Source: Candidatus Kuenenia stuttgartensis (lineage in GTDB: Bacteria; Planctomycetota; Planctomycetia; Planctomycetales; Planctomycetaceae). From it: a stretch of 35,599 nt of DNA. This document shows positions 8,674-18,748 of the stretch, one piece after another. The DNA is taken from positions 1-35,599 of the forward strand of contig CAMDRI010000044.1 in assembly GCA_945906725.1 (NCBI GenBank), written 5' to 3'. The position numbers and the translations under genes are program-made. Within the stretch, counting starts at the first letter, position 1, and the number at the start of each line of letters is the position of its first letter. Below the pieces are notes generated by a model that saw only the letters and a list, made by a program, of their open reading frames with translations, was not told where the DNA came from and searched no databases.

Positions 8674-9052
8674 GCATGCCGCGTAGCCACATCGGGGCGA
8701 TCCTGTTCGGCCGCATGAATGACTTTTTGAAGCTGTACTTCAACGTCCGCAGGGCCACCGACAAGGTTTGCAGGCTCAACGAGACCCCCAATTCCTCTCG
8801 CAGTTCTCGCAACGTGATGTCGGGCCGCTTCTGCACAGACGCCTCGATCTGCGACGCATACAACCGCCACTTCGGAGGAGTCTTTCGGCGGGGTGGCCGC
8901 GGAGTAATCTCCCCCTTCTCGCGACGACGCTGCTTCAATCAAGGCACCCAGGCCGTGCTCACCTGATGCTTGATCGACACCGCCAGCGTACCCATCCCGG
9001 CATCACAAGCCGCCAACACCGCTGCCCGCTTCGTCGGTGACATCGCTTCCAT
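8674..9052 (-). pseudogene. IS630-type transposase remnant, N-terminal half
   Basis: From ATG 9052 (minus) the reading is 'MEAMSPTKRAAVLAACDAGM', then 'VSTAWVP', an in-frame TGA at codon 38, then 'LKQRRREKGEITPRPPRRKT' and a helix-turn-helix 'DITLRELREELGVSLSLQTL'. Near 8725 the frame shifts by one base to reach the expected 'KVIHAAEQDRPDV', and the sequence stops matching near 8674 where it joins the DUF1501 remnant. The DDE catalytic domain is absent. One nonsense codon, one frameshift and a truncation make it an old, inactive copy. The junction with DUF1501 points to an insertion followed by deletion. Confidence 0.75.
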
Positions 9053-9104
9053 CGGCAACCTCCGTGATTTTAGATTGCCTAATCTAATCATCTTCGCCAG
9101 AGGG

Positions 9105-9134
9105 CGCTAGAGCTTCGCGTGATGCGCTCTAGCG
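9105..9134. repeat. Hairpin between the IS630 remnant and the helicase gene
   Basis: CGCTAGAGC (9105-9113) and GCTCTAGCG (9126-9134) pair perfectly over 9 bases with a 12-base loop. On the minus strand it follows the helicase stop by 16 bases and could help end that transcript, although no clear T-run follows. It could also be the outer end of the IS630 copy. The rest of 9053-9149 contains nothing I recognise. Confidence 0.45.
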
Positions 9135-9149
9135 GGGGGGCCAATTAGC

Positions 9150-11174
9150 TCATTCTTCAAGCGGGGTGAGTTCAGCCGCAGCGTCCACATCGGCCGGTAG
9201 CTCGTTCTCAGCGAGGAGTTCTTCGTCGAACATCTCGTGCAGGAATCGGGATGGCGATGTCTCGCGGAGTTTGCCCCACTTCTTCCGGAAGAGCGCGCGA
9301 GTCAAAGTCAGCGAGTCTTTGGCTCGGGTGACTCCGACGTAGCAGAGGCGGCGTTCTTCGTCGATGCTTTGCGGAGTCGCGTCTTCGGCATCGACGGAAC
9401 GACGATGCGGCAACAAGCCTTCTTCGAGTCCGACGAGGTAGACGCGATTGAATTCGAGGCCCTTCGCCGAGTGGATCGTCATCAAGCGCACGCCGCGTTG
9501 TTTGAGTTGCTCGTCTTTGTCCGATTCGCTGTCGCGGTCGGAGAGAGTGATGTTGTCTAGGAAGTCGCTCAACGACGGATCGTCGGTGTTGGAGACGTAC
9601 TCTTTGACCGTGTCAATCAATTGTTCGACAGTGCCCTGTCGCGCAAGTTGTTGCGTTGGCTCTTTGTATTGCCGCTGGATTTCGAGGTCGTAGTTGATCG
9701 TTTCGAGCAGTGTGTGAAACGTTTCGGCCATTTGCTTCGGAGCTTCTTCGAATCGGCGGCGAAAGTCGGTCAACTGTGCTGCGAAGGCTTCGACTGCGGC
9801 CGCGGTTTTTACGGTAAGCTCCTTCTCATCCCGAAGTTCGGGAACAGCATCGAAGAAGCGGCCTTTGCGTTGCACGGCTCGTGCGAGGATCTTTTCGACA
9901 GAAGCGTCACCGATGTTCCGGGCTGGAGTGTTGATGATCCGCAGCAGCGATTGTTCGTCGAGCGGCTGCGAAAGAACCCGCAAATAGGCCAGCAAATCGC
10001 GGACTTCCTTGTTGTCGAAGAACGACCGCTGGCCCAGCAGCACGTACGGAACTTTGAAGCGGCGGAACTGCACCTCGAACACGCGCGGCTGCTCGTTGGT
10101 GCGGAACAGGATCGCGAAGTCGTCGGGCTTCGCACGTTCGTGGCGGAGGTTGAAGTCGATCTCGCGAACGACTGTCTCGGCTTCGAGCTCTTCGTTTTCG
10201 TACTCGCGATAGCGAACCGAACCGGGCAGAGTTCGCGACGCGAAGAGTTGCTTCTCGTGCCGATTGCGGTTGTGTTTCACGAGACTGTTGGCGAGTCCGA
10301 TGATTTGCTCGGTGCAGCGATAGTTCTCTTGCAGGCGGACGACCTTCGTGCCGAGGAAGACCGTCGGGAATCCGAGGATGTGCGCGATGTCCGCTCCGCG
10401 CCAGCCATAGATCGACTGGTCATCGTCGCCGACGACACAAAGATTGCGATGCGGACGGACGAGGCTCTCGATCAAATCGAACTGCGAGCCGTTTGTGTCT
10501 TGGTACTCGTCGATCTGCACATGGTCGAAACGCCGCTGATGTTTTTCGAGCACATCGGGATGCTCGTCGAACAGCCGGTTCGTCAGCAACAACAGGTCGT
10601 CGAAATCGACCGAGCCGGAGGACTTCAAAATCGACTGGTACTTTTTGTAGCCCATCGCCGCAACCACATCACCGTCGTGTTCGACGTACTCGCTGGCCTC
10701 GGCGGCCAGAACGCCCTGAGTCTTCCATTGGCTGATGCGATTAACGAGGTCGCTCGGCCGCATCTGTTTCTCGCCGACGCGCAAGTCGCGCAAGGCGCGG
10801 CGCGCGGTGGATTCTTGATCGCCTCGGTCGTAGATCGTGAAGTTGCTCGGATAGCCGAGCGCTTCGATGTCTTGCCGCAGCACGCGGACGCAGAAACTGT
10901 GAAAGGTCGAAATCCACGGCTTGCGTTTGGGTTTGCGGCCACTCGGTCCTGTCAGGAGAGCGATCGCTCGTTCCTGCATTTCTCGCGCGGCTTTGTTCGT
11001 GAACGTGACCGAGAGAATTCGTTCGGGATCAACGCCGTGCTGAATCAGGTTCGCGATGCGAAACGTAATGACTCGCGTCTTGCCCGTGCCGGCCCCCGCG
11101 AGCACCAGCAGCGGGCCGGACAACGTCGTGACCGCATCGCGCTGAGCGGCGTTGAGTTTTGAGAGATCGTCCAT
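9150..11174 (-). CDS. uvrD: ATP-dependent DNA helicase, UvrD/PcrA/Rep family
   Basis: 674 residues, superfamily 1A 3'-5' helicase acting in nucleotide excision and mismatch repair and in clearing replication blocks. Motifs in order: Walker A 'LAGAGTGKTRVI' (about 25-36), Ia 'VTFTNKAA', Ib 'STFHSFC', II 'VQIDEYQDTN', III 'VVGDDDQSIYGWRGAD', IV 'LQENYRCTEQI', V 'LMTIHSAKGLEFNRVYLVG', VI 'RRLCYVGVTRAKD'. All are intact. Length is a little below the usual 720-740 and the C-terminal tail is short and acidic, ending in 'AELTPLEE'; the PcrA/UvrD C-terminal Tudor-like patch is not evident. The name uvrD is by family; pcrA would be equally fair. It is the last gene of the minus-strand block, 57 bases after the kinase. 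Confidence 0.93.
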   Translation of the reverse strand: MDDLSKLNAAQRDAVTTLSGPLLVLAGAGTGKTRVITFRIANLIQHGVDPERILSVTFTNKAAREMQERAIALLTGPSGRKPKRKPWISTFHSFCVRVLRQDIEALGYPSNFTIYDRGDQESTARRALRDLRVGEKQMRPSDLVNRISQWKTQGVLAAEASEYVEHDGDVVAAMGYKKYQSILKSSGSVDFDDLLLLTNRLFDEHPDVLEKHQRRFDHVQIDEYQDTNGSQFDLIESLVRPHRNLCVVGDDDQSIYGWRGADIAHILGFPTVFLGTKVVRLQENYRCTEQIIGLANSLVKHNRNRHEKQLFASRTLPGSVRYREYENEELEAETVVREIDFNLRHERAKPDDFAILFRTNEQPRVFEVQFRRFKVPYVLLGQRSFFDNKEVRDLLAYLRVLSQPLDEQSLLRIINTPARNIGDASVEKILARAVQRKGRFFDAVPELRDEKELTVKTAAAVEAFAAQLTDFRRRFEEAPKQMAETFHTLLETINYDLEIQRQYKEPTQQLARQGTVEQLIDTVKEYVSNTDDPSLSDFLDNITLSDRDSESDKDEQLKQRGVRLMTIHSAKGLEFNRVYLVGLEEGLLPHRRSVDAEDATPQSIDEERRLCYVGVTRAKDSLTLTRALFRKKWGKLRETSPSRFLHEMFDEELLAENELPADVDAAAELTPLEE

Positions 11175-11184
11175 GAGGGGAGGG

Positions 11185-11210
11185 CGGAAGTCGGAAGTCA
11201 GAAGTCGGAA
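11185..11210. repeat. Short tandem words (GGAAGTC) upstream of the helicase
   Basis: CGGAAGTCGGAAGTCAGAAG continues to TCGGAA, giving three near-identical copies of a GAAGTC word in the 57-base gap between the kinase stop and the helicase start. The helicase has no Shine-Dalgarno sequence in this space. Comparable runs of other words occur at 12741-12761 and 24684-24712, also just upstream of minus-strand genes. Confidence 0.6.
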
Positions 11211-11231
11211 TGAAGAGCGATCGCATTCTCG

Positions 11232-12740
<1,509 letters not shown>

Positions 12741-12761
12741 GATGAGGGATGAGGGACGAGG
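12741..12761. repeat. Short tandem words (GATGAGG) upstream of the kinase
   Basis: GATGAGGGATGAGGGACGAG is three near-copies of one 7-8-base word immediately before the kinase start. A very similar run, GACGAGGGACGAGGGAAGG, occurs inside the DUF1549/1553 coding region at 17528-17546, so the same word has been used in coding DNA. Confidence 0.6.
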
Positions 12762-12785
12762 CGTTTGATTTCACTCGCCCCTCAT

Positions 12786-13619
12786 TCATGCTCCGCAGTA
12801 ATCTATAATGCGGGCGATTTCGGTGCGCAGGTGTTGGCGATCGACGATGCGATCCACGAAGCCCATTTTCAACAGGAATTCGCTGGTCTGAAAATCTTCC
12901 GGGAGTTTTTGCTTCACGGTGGCGGCGACCACGCGCGGGCCAGCAAAGCCGACGAGGGCTTTCGGTTCGGCGAGCGTGATATCTCCCAGCGATGCGAAAC
13001 TGGCGGCGACGCCACCCATCGTGGGGTTGGTCAACACCGAGATGAACAGTCCACCGGCATCGTGAAATCGGCCGAGAGCGGCGGAGACTTTGCCCATCTG
13101 CATCAGCGACAGGATGCCCTCGTGCATCCGAGCACCTCCGCCGGAACCGCTGACGATCACCAGCGGCAGTTTGAATTCGGTGGCTTGCTCGATCGCGCGC
13201 GTCAACTTCTCACCGACGACCGAACCCATGCTGCCCATGATGAACGCCGAGTCGGTCAATCCGAGCACCAGCGACCGGCCACGCATGTAGCCTTTGCCGA
13301 CGACACAAGCGTCCGTCAGCCCGGTCTTTTTCTGTTCCTCTTTCAAGCGATCTTTGTACGGCTTCTTGTCGGCGAACCCCAGCGGGTCCACGGGCAGGAT
13401 GTTCGTAAACCACTCTTCGAAGCTCTCTTCGTCGAGCAGTTGCTCGATGCGAGCTTTCGCCGGCACATAAAAGTGGTGATTGCACTCCGGGCAGCAATAC
13501 AAATTCTGCTGCATCTGCTTGTGATAGACCGTCGCCTTACAACCATCACACTGAATCCACAGACCTTCGGGCACGCCGCGTTTTTGACGCTTGCCGCCGG
13601 TATTGTCTGAATCACTCAT
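12786..13619 (-). CDS. accD: Acetyl-CoA carboxylase carboxyltransferase subunit beta
   Basis: 277 residues, close to the family norm of 280-300. Carries the N-terminal zinc ribbon (C24, C27 in '[11 protein letters not shown]'; C43, C46 in '[10 protein letters not shown]') and the crotonase-fold carboxyltransferase core with '[20 protein letters not shown]', '[16 protein letters not shown]' and '[15 protein letters not shown]'. With AccA it transfers the carboxyl group from biotin to acetyl-CoA, giving malonyl-CoA for fatty acid synthesis. Its ATG overlaps the stop of the upstream phosphatase-fold gene by 4 bases, so the two are translationally coupled. No accA is present in the window. Confidence 0.96.
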   Translation of the reverse strand: MSDSDNTGGKRQKRGVPEGLWIQCDGCKATVYHKQMQQNLYCCPECNHHFYVPAKARIEQLLDEESFEEWFTNILPVDPLGFADKKPYKDRLKEEQKKTGLTDACVVGKGYMRGRSLVLGLTDSAFIMGSMGSVVGEKLTRAIEQATEFKLPLVIVSGSGGGARMHEGILSLMQMGKVSAALGRFHDAGGLFISVLTNPTMGGVAASFASLGDITLAEPKALVGFAGPRVVAATVKQKLPEDFQTSEFLLKMGFVDRIVDRQHLRTEIARIIDYCGA

Positions 13620-14245
13620 CGGTGCGTGTCTCCGGCCTCGGATTCCGGGTTGAGGCTGCCCCGGACAAACTCGCCGTCGCGTCCGGAGGACTCAAAAACG
13701 TCGATTTGTGGATCGCCATGCTCCTCTGAAAACGCGGACGTCAGGTCAGGAGGCTCGCCGGTCAGCACGGAAGATACAAGACTCGCCAAAGGCTCGGAAG
13801 CGACGATCACCAGCGAGTCAAATTTGCGGAGCGGCTTCCTGAGTGCTCGCCGAACACGATCGACCGCGTCTTCCCACGGCTCTCCTTCGGGCGGGCAAAT
13901 CGTTTCGGGAGCCTCTTGCCACTGATTGAACACACGCGGCATCCGCCGGCCGATGTCTTCGATCGTCGAGCCTTGCCACAACCCTTGATTGAGGTTCGAC
14001 AATTCTTCCGATTTGCGAGTTGTCAAATCGAAGGCAGCGGCAATTGCGTCGGCCGTGCAAGTGGCCGGCTGAGCCATGCCGCACAAGACGACTTCAGGCA
14101 ATACGGAAAGCATCCGCAACTGCTCGATCAATGCCGCGACCTGAGGAGTGCCTCGTGCGTTGAGTGGCAATTCCAGGGTGCCAATCAGCCGATGCTGCTC
14201 GTCGAAGTCGGTCCAGCCGGGACGAACCACGGCGACAATCGTCAT
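13616..14245 (-). CDS. Phosphoglycerate-mutase-fold protein lacking catalytic residues
   Basis: 209 residues from ATG 14245; the frame is open to 14317 but that would overlap rpe. The histidine phosphatase pattern is recognisable in order: '[20 protein letters not shown]' (strand 1 and the 'RHGxT...' site), '[20 protein letters not shown]' (second site), '[19 protein letters not shown]' and '[19 protein letters not shown]' (last histidine site). At each active position the residue is lost: the RHG histidine is Pro9, the second arginine is absent and the final histidine is Ser. It therefore appears to be a pseudo-phosphatase, perhaps a binding or regulatory partner. The last ~40 residues are polar. 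Coupled to accD by an ATGA overlap and 34 bases after rpe. Confidence 0.75.
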   Translation of the reverse strand: MTIVAVVRPGWTDFDEQHRLIGTLELPLNARGTPQVAALIEQLRMLSVLPEVVLCGMAQPATCTADAIAAAFDLTTRKSEELSNLNQGLWQGSTIEDIGRRMPRVFNQWQEAPETICPPEGEPWEDAVDRVRRALRKPLRKFDSLVIVASEPLASLVSSVLTGEPPDLTSAFSEEHGDPQIDVFESSGRDGEFVRGSLNPESEAGDTHR

Positions 14246-14279
14246 GTTGTCACGCTCGATCAGAGCGCCTCGAAGGAAA

Positions 14280-14966
14280 TTACCGCCCGGCCAAGCGGCC
14301 GAGTTCGTGAACTGCACTCACGTAATCACTCTGATCGAAAATCGCGCTGCCAGCAACGAACAGGTCGGTTCCCACAGCGGCGCATTCGGCGATCGTCTTT
14401 GTCCCGATGCCGCCATCGACCGACAGAATTGTCTCGGATGAGATCATCTTCCGAGCGTCCCGCAACTTCTCGACCGACGTCGGAATGAACGATTGCCCGC
14501 CGAAGCCCGCCTGCACGCTCATCACCAGCAGCAAATCGATTTCGGCGACAAATGGTTCTACCGCCGACAGCGGTGTCTGTGGATTCAGCGCCAATCCGGC
14601 GACTCGCCCGGCGTCCCGAATGCGACGCAACAACGACGCCGGCTGCGGCACCGCTTCGATGTGAACCGTGATCGCCTCGCAACCCGCCTTGAGGTACTCG
14701 TCGAGAAAACGATCCGGCTCAGAGATCATCAGATGTGCGTCAAAGACCAACTGGGACAGCGGCCGAACCCGCTCGATCACCATCGGACCGTACGACAAGT
14801 TCGGGACGAAGTGCCCATCCATCACGTCCCAGTGCAACACTTTCGCATTCGCGGCCGAGAGCCGTTCGACCTCGCGAGCCAAATCTCCGAAATCGCACTT
14901 GAGCATCGACGGCGCAATAATCGGCCGAGCCGCTCGCAGTCGTTGCAGAATGTCGGTTCGATTCAT
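14280..14966 (-). CDS. rpe: Ribulose-phosphate 3-epimerase
   Basis: 228 residues, TIM barrel. Interconverts ribulose-5-phosphate and xylulose-5-phosphate in the pentose phosphate pathway. Signatures: 'IIAPSMLKCDFGDL', metal site 'HWDVMDGHFVPNLSYGP', 'DAHLMI', 'SVQAGFGGQSFIP', and the phosphate loop with catalytic Asp in 'LSVDGGIGTKT' followed by 'VAGSAIF'. All expected catalytic residues are present. It lies 20 bases after the small membrane protein and precedes the phosphatase-fold gene, within a single probable operon down to the helicase. Confidence 0.95.
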   Translation of the reverse strand: MNRTDILQRLRAARPIIAPSMLKCDFGDLAREVERLSAANAKVLHWDVMDGHFVPNLSYGPMVIERVRPLSQLVFDAHLMISEPDRFLDEYLKAGCEAITVHIEAVPQPASLLRRIRDAGRVAGLALNPQTPLSAVEPFVAEIDLLLVMSVQAGFGGQSFIPTSVEKLRDARKMISSETILSVDGGIGTKTIAECAAVGTDLFVAGSAIFDQSDYVSAVHELGRLAGR

Positions 14967-14986
14967 AGTTGCTTCTCAATTCACAG

Positions 14987-15607
14987 TTACTTCTTACCCG
15001 GCAACTTCCAGCCGAAGGCCGAGGCCAACACCAACGCGGCCACCACAGCCGCCAGCATCCAAGCATCCACCAGATTCCAAATCCAATGCAGCACGACCGC
15101 TGACAGCGTCAACGTTCCGGCGCTCACCAGAGCCAATCGCTCCACCGTCTCGCAGCGACGCAGCCACGACAGAAAAAAGCCCCAGCCGGTCAGCGGTCGA
15201 AACACGAGCAAGCCGCCACCCCAGAACAGACCGAGTGCCACAAACGTCCCCAACCCTTCCTTCATTTTCTCCAGCATCTCGGAGGATTGCTCCGTGGATG
15301 CTTTTTGAACAGCCGCTTGCCGCGCCGTCAGCGTCGATGCGAAAGCGACTCGCTGATCCTGAATCCACCAGACGACCAGCCAAGCCAGCACCCACACGAC
15401 CAAGCCCGCGACGAACTGCCGGCGAGGCTCGGCCGGTGCGCCGGCAACGGAAGGTCGAAACCAGTCCAACGGATTGAACGCCATGCGGAACTTGTAACGG
15501 CCTTTCGGAAGGCTCGACAGTTCGGCCGCTCGGCGCTGATAGACGGCGAACATTACAGAGAGCGTGAGAGAATCAGTCATCAATGTGGCGACAGCATGGC
15601 GCGACAT
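14987..15607 (-). CDS. Small membrane protein of unknown function
   Basis: 206 residues at most. Three to four hydrophobic segments are visible: 'FVAGLVVWVLAWLVVWWI', 'GTFVALGLFWGGGLLVF', 'LALVSAGTLTLSAVVLHWIW' and 'AWMLAAVVAALVLASAFGW'. The first two are separated by a polar helix ('TARQAAVQKASTEQSSEMLE'). The start is uncertain: ATGs at 15607, 15581, 15555 and 15484 are all in frame and none has a ribosome site; 15484 ('MAFNPLDWFRPS') is plausible as the conserved start. I do not recognise the family. First gene of the minus-strand block; 15608-15760 upstream is the divergent promoter region shared with the cytochrome gene. Confidence 0.65.
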   Translation of the reverse strand: MSRHAVATLMTDSLTLSVMFAVYQRRAAELSSLPKGRYKFRMAFNPLDWFRPSVAGAPAEPRRQFVAGLVVWVLAWLVVWWIQDQRVAFASTLTARQAAVQKASTEQSSEMLEKMKEGLGTFVALGLFWGGGLLVFRPLTGWGFFLSWLRRCETVERLALVSAGTLTLSAVVLHWIWNLVDAWMLAAVVAALVLASAFGWKLPGKK

Positions 15608-15760
15608 TTTTCAGACTGCCAGAGAAACAGCATCTGTAATCAACGCATCCTTGTCGTCGCCGGTTCGCTTTCCCTATTTGAACCGTGAAATCCGTGCCAG
15701 CCCTCAGTTATGATGACGCCGCTTCAGAATCCTGGCTGTCTGAGACCTTTACAAATCACC

Positions 15761-18724
15761 ATGCGGAATCGAATCCTCGCTCTTGCTCTCATCGCGTTTG
15801 GCCCGTTGTCGTCGGTGGGCTGGACCGCTGACGAACCGACCGGCATTGAATTCTTTGAGAAGAAGATTCGTCCGGTGCTCGTCCAGCATTGCTACGAATG
15901 CCACTCCGCCGACGCGAAGGCGCTGAAGGCGGGGTTGCTGCTCGACAGCCGCGACGGTTGGAAACAGGGTGGCGACTCCGGGCCAGCGATTGTGCCTGGC
16001 AAGCCGCAAGAGAGTCTGCTGATTCAGTCGCTGAAATACGCAGACGGCATGGAGATGCCCCCCAAAGGCAAACTGCCAGACGAAGTCGTCGCGGACTTCG
16101 TGAAGTGGGTCGAACAAGGTGCTCCCGATCCGCGCAACGCTCCTGCGAAGGCGATTGCTCGGCGCGAGATCGACATCGAGGCCGGCAAACGGTTGTGGTG
16201 TTTCAAGCCGATCGTTTCCCCAATTCCGCCAGTCGTGAAGATCGTCTCGTGGCCGACATCCGATCTCGACCGTTTCATTCTCGCCAAACAAGAAGCGGCC
16301 GGCCTTCGCCCTGTCGGTGACGCCGATCGAGCAACGTGGCTACGGCGGGTCTCGTTCGACTTGATCGGTCTGCCGCCGACTCCGGCGGAGATCGACGACT
16401 TCGTTTCGGATTCGTCGCCGGATGCTCGCGAGCAAGTCGTGGATCGACTGCTGGCCTCACCGCAATTCGGCGAGCGGTGGGGCCGACACTGGCTCGACAT
16501 CGCACGCTTCGCGGAATCAAGCGGCGGCGGTCGGTCGATGATTTTTCCCGAGGCCTGGCGGTATCGCGATTACGCGATCCGCTCGTTCAACGACGACAAA
16601 CCGTTCGACCGCTTCGTGCTGGAACAACTCGCTGGGGATTTGCTGCCGTTCGATTCGCCGCAGCAGCAAGAGGAACACCTCGTCGCAACGACGCTGCTGG
16701 CGCTCGGTCCAACGAACTACGAAGAGCAAGACAAGCAGGCGTTGGAATTCGACGTCGTCGACGAGCAGATCGACACGCTGGGCAAGGCACTGCTGGGAAT
16801 GACGATCGGGTGCGCTCGTTGCCACGATCACAAGTTCGATCCCATCCCGCAGCGCGACTACTACGCCCTGGCTGGCATCTTCCGCAGCACACACTTGCTC
16901 GATCATGACAATGTCTCGAAGTGGCTCGAACGCCCACTGCCGATCACGGCCGAACAAGCCGTCGCCGTCAAACAGCACGAACTTGCAGTCGTGGACCTCA
17001 AGAAACAGATCGACGCCACGAAGGTGGAAGAGAAGCGATTGGCCTCGGCCAAAAAGAACGCGGCCGGCGAAGACGACGCCTCGCCCGGCACTCCGCGCGG
17101 GCCGATTAAGCTCAAGGCGTTCACGGGCATCGTGCTGGATGACTCGGATGCAAAGAAGGTCGGCGACTGGACCAACTCGCAATTCAGCCGGCACTACATC
17201 GGCGACGGCTACACGCATGACGGCAACAAAGACAAAGGCCAAAAGACGCTGACGTTCACTCCAACCGTCCCGAAGGCCGGCGTGTATGAGGTTCGTTTAG
17301 CGTACAACGCAGGCGACAGCCGAGCGACCAACGTGCCGATCGAAATTCTGGACCTCGACGGCGAGCACGACATCAAGATCAACCAGCGCACACCGCCGCC
17401 GATCGACCATCGTTTCGTGTCGCTGGGCAAATTCCACTTCGACGAGTCGGGCCAGTGGTACGTCCTGATCAGCAATGAAGCGACCGACGGCCACGTCATC
17501 GTCGATGCCCTGCAATTGCTGCCGGCGGACGAGGGACGAGGGAAGGACAATTCGGCCATCGGCACGACCGACAAAACACAAAACACCAAGGACAAACTCC
17601 CCGATCTCAAAGTCCTGGAAAAACAACTTAAAGAACTCAACGAGCGTGCTCCTTACCGCCCGATGGCGATGTCGGTTGCAGAGGCCAAGCAATTTGAAGA
17701 CACGAACATCCGCATCCGCGGCAACGTCCACTCGAAAGGGGACAAAGTCCCGCGCGGATTCTTGCAAGTGGCCAGTTACGGCTCGCCGACACTGCCTCCG
17801 GCTAAGGAAAGCGGTCGCCGCGAACTGGCCGAGTGGATCACCAGCTCGACGAACCCGTTGACGGCTCGCGTGCTGGCCAATCGTGTCTGGCATCATCTGT
17901 TCGGCGTCGGCATCGTTCGCACCGTGGACAACTTCGGCACGACCGGCGAAACGCCATCGCACCCGGAATTGCTCGACCATCTCGCGATGCGGTTGACGAG
18001 TCACGGCTGGTCGGTGAAGTCGCTGATCCGCGAGATCGTGCTGTCGAGAACGTATGGACTGAGCAGTAGGGTGGGTCGAGTCCGCGAGATCCACCAATCC
18101 GGCACGACAAAAAATGGTGGGTCTCGCGGACTCGACCCACCCTACGCCGCCGATCCTGAAAACCGTCTGCACTGGCGACAGAACCGCCGCCGGCTCACGG
18201 CCGAGGCGATTCGCGACGCGATGCTGCTGACGAGCGATTCTCTGGATCGCACGATGCTTGGCCGCACGCTCCGCAACCCGAAACAGGATGGCCCGAACGC
18301 GAACATCGGCGAGATGACCTACGTCTTCGACGACTCGCGCCGCAGCGTCTACACCCCGATCTTGCGGAACCGTCTGCTGGAGTTGTTCGAGGCGTTCGAC
18401 TTCGCTGATCCGAACCTCTCAATCGGCCGCCGCAACATCACGACCGTGTCGACACAGGCGCTCTACCTGATGAACTCACCATTCGTCATGGACGAGTCCC
18501 GCGACGCCGCCCGCGAACTGCTCACGCAACCGAATCTCACCGACGAGCAGCGCGTCGCAGCGGCCTATCGGCAGACGCTCGGCCGCCAGCCAACCACGCG
18601 CGAACAGGACATCGCTCTGCGTATCATTTCGCCCACTGCCGAGAACACCGTCCCAAGTCCGATCGCCTGGGAGCGTCTGTTCCAAGCGTTGTTCGCAAGT
18701 GTCGATTTCCGATACTTGGAATAA
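15761..18724 (+). CDS. Planctomycete cytochrome C / DUF1549 / DUF1553 protein
   Basis: 987 residues from ATG 15761, chosen because the protein then begins with a signal peptide ('RILALALIAFGPLSSVGWTA'). Order: PSCyt1 cytochrome-like domain with haem site C44-x2-C47-H48 ('HCYECHSADA'); DUF1549 at about 165-390 with a second CxxCH at 351-355 ('GCARCHDHKFDP'); a beta-rich insert at about 450-588 resembling golvesin/xanthan-lyase C-terminal domains ('AGVYEVRLAYNAGDSRATNV'); DUF1553 at about 690-980 ('LANRVWHHLFGVGIV', 'RLHWRQNRRRLTAEAIRDAM'). Exported, and in the phylum generally paired with DUF1501 genes, but no intact partner is here. Residues about 769-795 are encoded by an 80-bp palindrome inserted between 'YGLSS' and 'DPENRL'. 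Function in the family is unproven; redox-linked polymer degradation is often proposed. Confidence 0.92.
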   Translation: MRNRILALALIAFGPLSSVGWTADEPTGIEFFEKKIRPVLVQHCYECHSADAKALKAGLLLDSRDGWKQGGDSGPAIVPGKPQESLLIQSLKYADGMEMPPKGKLPDEVVADFVKWVEQGAPDPRNAPAKAIARREIDIEAGKRLWCFKPIVSPIPPVVKIVSWPTSDLDRFILAKQEAAGLRPVGDADRATWLRRVSFDLIGLPPTPAEIDDFVSDSSPDAREQVVDRLLASPQFGERWGRHWLDIARFAESSGGGRSMIFPEAWRYRDYAIRSFNDDKPFDRFVLEQLAGDLLPFDSPQQQEEHLVATTLLALGPTNYEEQDKQALEFDVVDEQIDTLGKALLGMTIGCARCHDHKFDPIPQRDYYALAGIFRSTHLLDHDNVSKWLERPLPITAEQAVAVKQHELAVVDLKKQIDATKVEEKRLASAKKNAAGEDDASPGTPRGPIKLKAFTGIVLDDSDAKKVGDWTNSQFSRHYIGDGYTHDGNKDKGQKTLTFTPTVPKAGVYEVRLAYNAGDSRATNVPIEILDLDGEHDIKINQRTPPPIDHRFVSLGKFHFDESGQWYVLISNEATDGHVIVDALQLLPADEGRGKDNSAIGTTDKTQNTKDKLPDLKVLEKQLKELNERAPYRPMAMSVAEAKQFEDTNIRIRGNVHSKGDKVPRGFLQVASYGSPTLPPAKESGRRELAEWITSSTNPLTARVLANRVWHHLFGVGIVRTVDNFGTTGETPSHPELLDHLAMRLTSHGWSVKSLIREIVLSRTYGLSSRVGRVREIHQSGTTKNGGSRGLDPPYAADPENRLHWRQNRRRLTAEAIRDAMLLTSDSLDRTMLGRTLRNPKQDGPNANIGEMTYVFDDSRRSVYTPILRNRLLELFEAFDFADPNLSIGRRNITTVSTQALYLMNSPFVMDESRDAARELLTQPNLTDEQRVAAAYRQTLGRQPTTREQDIALRIISPTAENTVPSPIAWERLFQALFASVDFRYLE
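17528..17546. repeat. Tandem word GACGAGG inside a coding region
   Basis: GACGAGGGACGAGGGAAGG lies in frame in the polar linker after the golvesin-like domain of the cytochrome gene (encoding 'ADEGRGKDN'). It closely matches the intergenic run at 12741-12761. It may be a chance product of a low-complexity linker. Confidence 0.45.
18066..18145. repeat. 80-bp palindrome inside the DUF1553 coding region
   Basis: Arms 18066-18096 and 18115-18145 (31 bases each) are reverse complements with one mismatch that is G-U in RNA; the loop is 18 bases. The arms begin GTAGGGTGGGTCGAGTCCGC. In the gene's frame it reads through without a stop and encodes 'RVGRVREIHQSGTTKNGGSR' followed by 'GLDPPYAA', which is unlike the DUF1553 sequence on either side. 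The element has the same design as the intergenic palindromes of this window. Confidence 0.9.
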
Positions 18725-18748
18725 GTCCTAGATCTCGACAGTACTCGG

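Noticed and set aside
9071-9086. Palindrome TAGATTGCCTAATCTA as an IS630 terminal TA duplication
   Set aside because: Only short arms, no matching copy at the other side of the remnant.
9621-11162. A 513-codon plus-strand open frame opposite the helicase
   Set aside because: It mirrors the codon positions of the UvrD gene in GC-rich DNA. The helicase has all seven motifs intact; the antisense product has no recognisable domain.
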